NCBI GenBank assembly: GCA_020081605.1
Contig: JAHREC010000016.1
Location: forward strand, 1,054,001 to 1,118,000
Direction: 5' to 3'
Length of the DNA: 64,000 bases
Origin: Albifimbria verrucaria
Taxonomy: Eukaryota > Ascomycota > Sordariomycetes > Hypocreales > Stachybotryaceae
Shown: positions 59,401-64,000 of the stretch, in pieces
Numbering within the stretch: the first letter of the stretch is position 1
Layout of the letters: each line of letters opens with the position of its first letter
Made by a program: the position numbers and the translations under genes
The notes under the pieces: generated by a model
Seen by the model: the letters and a program-made list of their open reading frames with translations, nothing else
What the model was told of the DNA's origin: nothing
The model's database searches: none

Positions 59401-60410
59401 GTGAAATGGAAGAGAATGAGCCGCTCAGTCATCGACGAGCGCGTCTGCAAGGACAAGACCCATCGATGCTTCCTAAGCGGCCCAGCATGATGACCTTGTC
59501 AGCCCCTATGATGATGGGCGGTCCACAATCGCCAGGATCACGACCTGGCACAACTCCAGAGCCCGCTGAGGACGAGGTTGAAGGAGAGACATTGGGAGAG
59601 AGGAAGCGACGACTTGCAGCTAAAGAAGAGGCAGAAGGTCGCTTGCCTAGAGCTCGCCCTGTAAGCAGTGCCTTTTCAGCCGAACTTCTCAGCCAGTTTG
59701 GAGATCTCGACGAAGATAAGATCAAAGCAGGCAGTGGAAAGGATGTTAAGGCGACTCTCAACCCTGATGGCGAAGAGGAGACTCTTGGTCAGCGAAGACG
59801 TCGTCTCCAGGCAGAACGGGAGGCTCGCCAGCGTGAGATGAGCTATGGGCATCTTACGAATGAGCAGCCGCCCAAATTAAACCACCGATTGAGTATGGCA
59901 GACATGCTCAATGCGCACCCCAGGGGCGCTGAGCCGGTCAATGACGGTCACTTATTCGAAGAGCAAAGACTCGCGAGAGAACGAGAGGCCAAGATGGCAG
60001 CCATGAGAAAGCAAATGCCCACGTCACTGAAGGGGCCCACACTGGAGCGCTCTGGTGGCTTCCAGGGCGGCGCGTTCAATGATAACAATGCCGGCGGCCA
60101 AGGTCTGCACACGATGCGATCCCAGCCCAACCTCAACCCGCACCAAGTCTCTGCTCCACACCTTCAACACAGGGCTAGCGCCGTCTTCAGCACGTATGGA
60201 ATGCCAGCGCAGCAGCCCATGTATGGCGGCGTCAACGGTGCGAACGGGATGGTGGGCTACAACGCTGGCAATGCCTACAACCCGTATGGCGGGACCCCGA
60301 TGAACATGTACGCCGCAGGCAGAATGCAGCCTGGCATGCAGATGCCCATGGCCATGAACACTGGCTCCATCGACCGAGTCGAGCAGTGGCGTCAGGGCGT
60401 ATGGCATTAA
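56486..60410 (+). CDS. Long low-complexity conserved protein, C-terminal charged domain (six or more frame changes)
   Basis: About 1300 residues; function not recognised. Met 56486 begins MAATAASASYTAVPSYDDD. The first 250 residues are Ser/Pro/Ala rich with an (AG)n tract (VAGAGAGAGAS, about 56740). A more conserved part follows: SHSLIKTASDFSTLTIKQPI, GSYIGSIAQLEATAERLSM and DAPWPPPVVGQLTRHRSNSS. From 58663 come TLDSILDASANAPVSAFTDH, AGKLGSEIYGKEKKRK and RGSFMWLGKR. The C-terminus has repeated highly charged modules (ETLGERKRRLAAKEE, ETLGQRRRRLQAERE) and a Gly/Asn/Met-rich tail ending VEQWRQGVWH. Frame changes lie near 57545 and 57706 (a mis-framed patch that stays open), at CCCC 58189-58192, CCCC 58529-58532, near 58605 and near 59165. 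Likely a cytoplasmic scaffold with disordered arms. Confidence 0.65.
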
Positions 60411-61199
60411 TGCACAGCCGATAAAGCAGCAAACACGAATACAGATTATTTTGGAGAAGACCAGGACATATTATCCATACATGTTGTACTAATACCATTG
60501 GAAACGGGGTTGGCGAGGGAAACTCTGCATTGACATAGCATCATACTACACTTTTCTTTTGTATCAGAGGCCAGGAAGGTGTCGTTAGTAAACAGCATGG
60601 CGAGGCGCGGGAACACGAGCTTGGCATATTGAAAGGCAAAGGAATTAGACGTAACATATACTTATATATACTATGATAATGTGCAGCAGCAAATATGACT
60701 TAGATTTGGCTTTGATTGAGTGGTTGAACTGAGTGAGTGACTTTGTCTGGGGAGTTTGGACAAGATCATGCAAGAGATCTTTTAAACTTGTTTGGGTTGG
60801 TTTTTTACTTGTGGCTGCTGAGTTGAGCGTATCTCCGTAAATGACGAAATCTTGGTGTTCAAATATGAGGATTTATCTAGATATACCAAGTACAACATCC
60901 TCCCCAATACGCAACAGTGGACTATAAACATATCCAAAGATACCCACTCACTATTCCCTCTACAAGAAGCTCACATCTACTCCTATCTCCAGCACATACC
61001 ATAAAGAAATACATGATATTCACGTGTTACATCTCCAAACACCCCAGCCGCGTCAGGCACACACCATCGAGTCACGAGGTTCGGGTCTTTGCATGCGAGG
61101 TATTAACAATATGGCACATTTTTTCTTTTAGAAAGCATTCCGAGTTCTAATGAGACCAACGCCAAGCCCGGGTGAAGAAACGATGAGCTGCCTCTTTTT
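60411..61199. other. Convergent intergenic region
   Basis: 0.8 kb, AT-rich, between the 3' ends of the long low-complexity gene (+) and the Utp12-domain gene (-). No gene recognised. Confidence 0.5.
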
Positions 61200-62421
61200 T
61201 CATCTCCTCTTTGCGAATGCCTTGGCGACTTTCTGCACCTTTGACGGCGGCGCGGCCTCGACGTCGCTCTCCTCGTCCTCGCCGCCCGACTCGTCTACGT
61301 CGTCGTGGTCCACCTCATCCTCGTCCAGGGACTCCTCCGCACCATCGCTGTCCTCCTCATCCACCACGTCGTCGTCGTCTTCCTCGTCATCAGAGTCGTC
61401 GATGAAGCCGTTCGCAGCGGGGCGTCGTCTTCGTCGTCAATGTCCATGTCTCGTCCTTTGCGGGCACGGCTGCCGCCGAGGAGCTCCCTGTCGTCCGTGT
61501 CGTCGGTCTCACCCTCAACCCAGATGACGTCGGCGTCCTCATCGTCTTCATCGCCCTGCTGGATGGCGCCGGATGCGCGCTGCATCTTCCTCCGCATGTC
61601 CATCTGGCCCTCGAGTAGGTCGAGCTTTCCCTTTAGGGCGAGGAGGCTGTTCAGTCCCTTGGCTCGCTCAGACAGGACCTTTTGCAGGCCGTTCAAGCCG
61701 TGGATGACCTTGGGCTGAGAGGCTAGGGCGCCGCCGTGGGCGATCAGGGTCCACTGGACCCAAGTCATGAGAACGCCGGCACGGCCTGGGCGTCGGTACA
61801 GGCGCGCTGCGATCTTGTTTAGGAGAGTGCCGGCCAATGTGCTGTCCAGACGCTCAATGGTGTTCCTGATGGTGGGCAAGTCCTTGGTGTGCAGGCAAGA
61901 CTCGAGCAGGTCGGCGTCGTCTGTGCGAAGGGCTTGAGAAAGAACGGTTGTGAGAGATTGAGGAGCCGGAGGGACGATGCCGGCACGAGCTGACTTCGAT
62001 ACACTACTCGCGGGGGCGTTCTGTTGTAATAGAGCAGGCACGTCGATGGTCTCGTTCCCCGCAGCAGCTCGCCGAAGGAGGGAGAGGTGGGCTCGCCGTC
62101 AGAGCCCTCGGCCTCGTCCTCGTTGGGCGAGGCGTTGTCAGCGGATGCGCGGCCGTTCAGCTGTGGGCGCGAGTTGTTGGTAGACTCGGCAGCATCACCG
62201 TTGGCTGGCTCGGCGTCCATCTCGTCCTCGACGTCGGAGATGTCCTCATCACTGTCGGCATCGGACGAAATCTCAATGGTCTCGACTCCAGCGCCCTGAA
62301 CGGCGTCTGTACCGCTGACGAGGGTATTCGATTCGTCAATTGTGTTCTTCGTGGTCGGCCTTGCGCTGGACTTGACAGCCGGGGCTGCCAGCCTGCCGGG
62401 CGCTTTTCGCTTCGTCGACAT
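61200..62421 (-). CDS. Utp12-domain small-subunit processome protein (Utp5-like; two frame breaks)
   Basis: Nucleolar protein for U3-dependent 18S rRNA processing. Met 62421 begins MSTKRKAPGRLAAPAVKSS; an in-frame Met at 62436 is an alternative. The N-terminal third is acidic and disordered (SSDADSDEDISDVEDEMD). The Utp12 helical domain follows: LTTVLSQALRTDDADLLES, LPTIRNTIERLDSTLAGTLL, TWVQWTLIAHGGALASQP and GLNSLLALKGKLDLLEGQMD. An Asp/Glu-rich tail ends VQKVAKAFAKRR, a basic nucleolar-type end. Lost bases at CCCC 62057-62060 and GGGG 61419-61422 (plus-strand letters) split it; one added base at each restores a normal ending at 61200. At about 405 residues it lacks the WD40 propeller of yeast Utp5, so it may be a shorter filamentous-fungal form. 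Homologues are essential in yeast, so a real null is unlikely. Confidence 0.82.
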
Positions 62422-64000
62422 GGGCATGAGAGGCACGAGGGTGGGAGGTGTGGTGGGAGGGAGGGGTATAGCGTCGCCGGATGTTGAACTGAAGTCGATC
62501 GACGAGCGGCCGAGTTCAGAGTCGCCAGCAGCGAATGATTACCGGAGTTGTGTGCGAGGGGTGCCAATGCCGTTCGCCGACAATACCTTGCCCAAAGTTG
62601 ACCAGAAAATTTCACGACAGTCCCTCTACATGGATGAACTTTTTTGGGCCGGGTCTGGATTGAGCGGACCTTTCCCCACATAGCGTAGCGATAAGATTGC
62701 TGACATAACATCGATAAGAGTCAGGTGCACATTCACGTGATTGACACCAAAGAGAGTCACATGATCAGACTTGATGAGTCATAGCCACGCCTCGGGTTTA
62801 CGGAAAGGCCGGGTAACTTGTCTTGTCTGACGCTACACTCCAGTGCCTCAAGCGCAGCTCATGACGCCTCGACGTATTCGCTATGGGCCGTTTGATTGGC
62901 CTCGTCATGGCTCAAGGTCGAGCTTGAGCAGCCTCGCACTGATTGGCCCGGCGCCCAGCGAAGGTCCCACCAGCACCCGTGGATTGGCTGCTTGCAGCAT
63001 GCGACGAACGCGACCAGAGACGGAGGAGCGCGACAGCGTCGCGTCGTGATGTTCCGGCACGATGCTGGTCCCCGGCTCCGTTTGCAGAAGCTTCGGGAAT
63101 CCTGGAGTTGCAAGTGTTTGGACAAGGTGGTCTCGTTGCCATGCTGTCACTAGGTAGATAGTAAGTTTTGCGGAGATGGATTGGCATTGGCAACGTGATT
63201 AACATCCAGGGTTCCATCGTTTACTACGTCAGATGGAGAAAGAGTCTCCAGGCTCCAGTTACTTGGATGGCGCATCGATGAAGCTGCGCATGCTGGAGAA
63301 TCTGGGCACTTGCTGGGTGGACGGCCACCAGGCGCTCATGCCCCGTTAAAAGCATAAGCTCAGCGAGATTAGGAAATGTCGCGATGGGGTTAAACCGGAT
63401 TGGGGCTTGGAGATGAACCTGTGGGTCTGTTCAACGAACGCGACATCCAGCTCCAACCGTGGCATGGCCGACGATTGTTGATTTGAAGAAAAATATCCTA
63501 GGACATGGTTAGGGGACAAAGGGCATGGTATCCACGATGGGCTTGTTTGTTCGTGGGGCGCCTTATCAGATGACCCAAGGTGTTTTGCATTCGTGGTTCA
63601 AGGGGCCCAGCTTAGTGAGGCAAGACGGGACAATACGCTGAAGATTTGCGGCTTGGCTGTATTGAGTAGTCGGAGTTAGCATCTTCTCCGACCGGGACAT
63701 GATGTTGATGCGCAAAAGGGAAGTCTGTTTCAATGACAAGGTATTATTAGATGAGTACAAGGTGAGAAAATAAAGCATCGATCGGGATGCTCGTCAAGGA
63801 CTCTTTTGAAGACGATGGTCAGTGTTGAGTTGGGATGGGGGCGTGTGGAAACGGCAGGGGATCTGTTTATAAGAATACTGGGAGCCGTTACGGAGAAACA
63901 GACAAGGTGTCTTTGTTGTGCTTGGGCGGAAGGGCTTCTGCATAAAAGATGCACTGCACTGATGGGATGAAGACTGCAGCACAGAGCAGGGGCAGTGCAG
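62422..64000. other. Intergenic region to window end
   Basis: 1.6 kb. It contains the promoter of the Utp12-domain gene and then no recognisable gene. The open frames at 62843-63217 on both strands overlap and have no motif. A gene may begin beyond the window. Confidence 0.45.

Noticed and set aside
1..64000. Programmed ribosomal frameshifting as the cause of the many frame changes
   Set aside because: The changes lie at many unrelated runs without a common slippery heptamer or downstream structure, and one is in a tRNA, where translation plays no part.

Overview
The window is nuclear DNA of a filamentous ascomycete. It looks like a Sordariomycete, probably Hypocreales, judged from the gene families present: a PNP-NACHT-ankyrin NLR, a HET protein, an F1-type guanyl RNase, a TauD-type xanthine dioxygenase and a DUF7896 zinc-finger regulator. 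Further support comes from short GT-AG introns of about 45-70 bases with CTAAC-like branch points, CT-rich leaders and an intron-bearing tRNA-Lys(CTT). The closest species cannot be told from sequence reading alone.

Layout. 1-3.4 kb: 3' part of a PNP-NACHT-ankyrin receptor. 4.1-5.4 kb: xanthine dioxygenase (xanA) behind a promoter rich in GATA sites. 5.9-6.8 kb (-): membrane protein of unknown role. 8.0-10.05 kb (-): DUF7896/C2H2 regulator. 13.8-15.4 kb: Yos9 ER lectin. 18.3-21.1 kb: CM1 (gamma-tubulin-complex anchoring) protein. 22 kb (-): secreted double-psi barrel protein. 25.3-26.2 kb (-): PARP-finger-like protein. 27.6-29.3 kb: HET protein. 30.3-32.7 kb: dynamin/Mx-like GTPase. 33.8-34.3 kb: guanyl RNase. 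36.1-36.6 kb: secreted cysteine-rich protein. 37.0-38.6 kb (-): Dal5-type transporter. 43.2-44.2 kb: DUF7923 protein. 44.9-46.6 kb: amino-acid permease. 47.2-48.2 kb: secreted CE1-type esterase. 48.6-50.5 kb (-): conserved protein of unknown role. 53.7 kb: tRNA-Lys. 56.5-60.4 kb: long low-complexity protein. 61.2-62.4 kb (-): Utp12-domain ribosome-assembly protein.

The dominant signal is structural. Nearly every multi-hundred-codon gene is broken by single-base frame changes. Almost all have the sign of one lost base, mostly at G or C runs (about 40 by my count). The breaks hit housekeeping genes and even the T-stem of the tRNA, so they are best read as homopolymer under-calls in the assembly rather than gene death. 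Gene spans below are therefore given across the breaks, with each break located.

Functionally the window mixes housekeeping genes (Yos9, CM1, Utp12, tRNA) with accessory genes of self/non-self recognition type (NLR, HET, Mx-like dynamin), secretion (RNase, cysteine-rich protein, barrel protein, esterase) and nitrogen scavenging (XanA, Dal5-type transporter, amino-acid permease). Large gene-poor spacers lie at 10-13.7, 15.4-18.2, 22.3-25.3, 38.6-43.2 and 50.5-56.5 kb. No transposase, CRISPR or complete mobile element was recognised.
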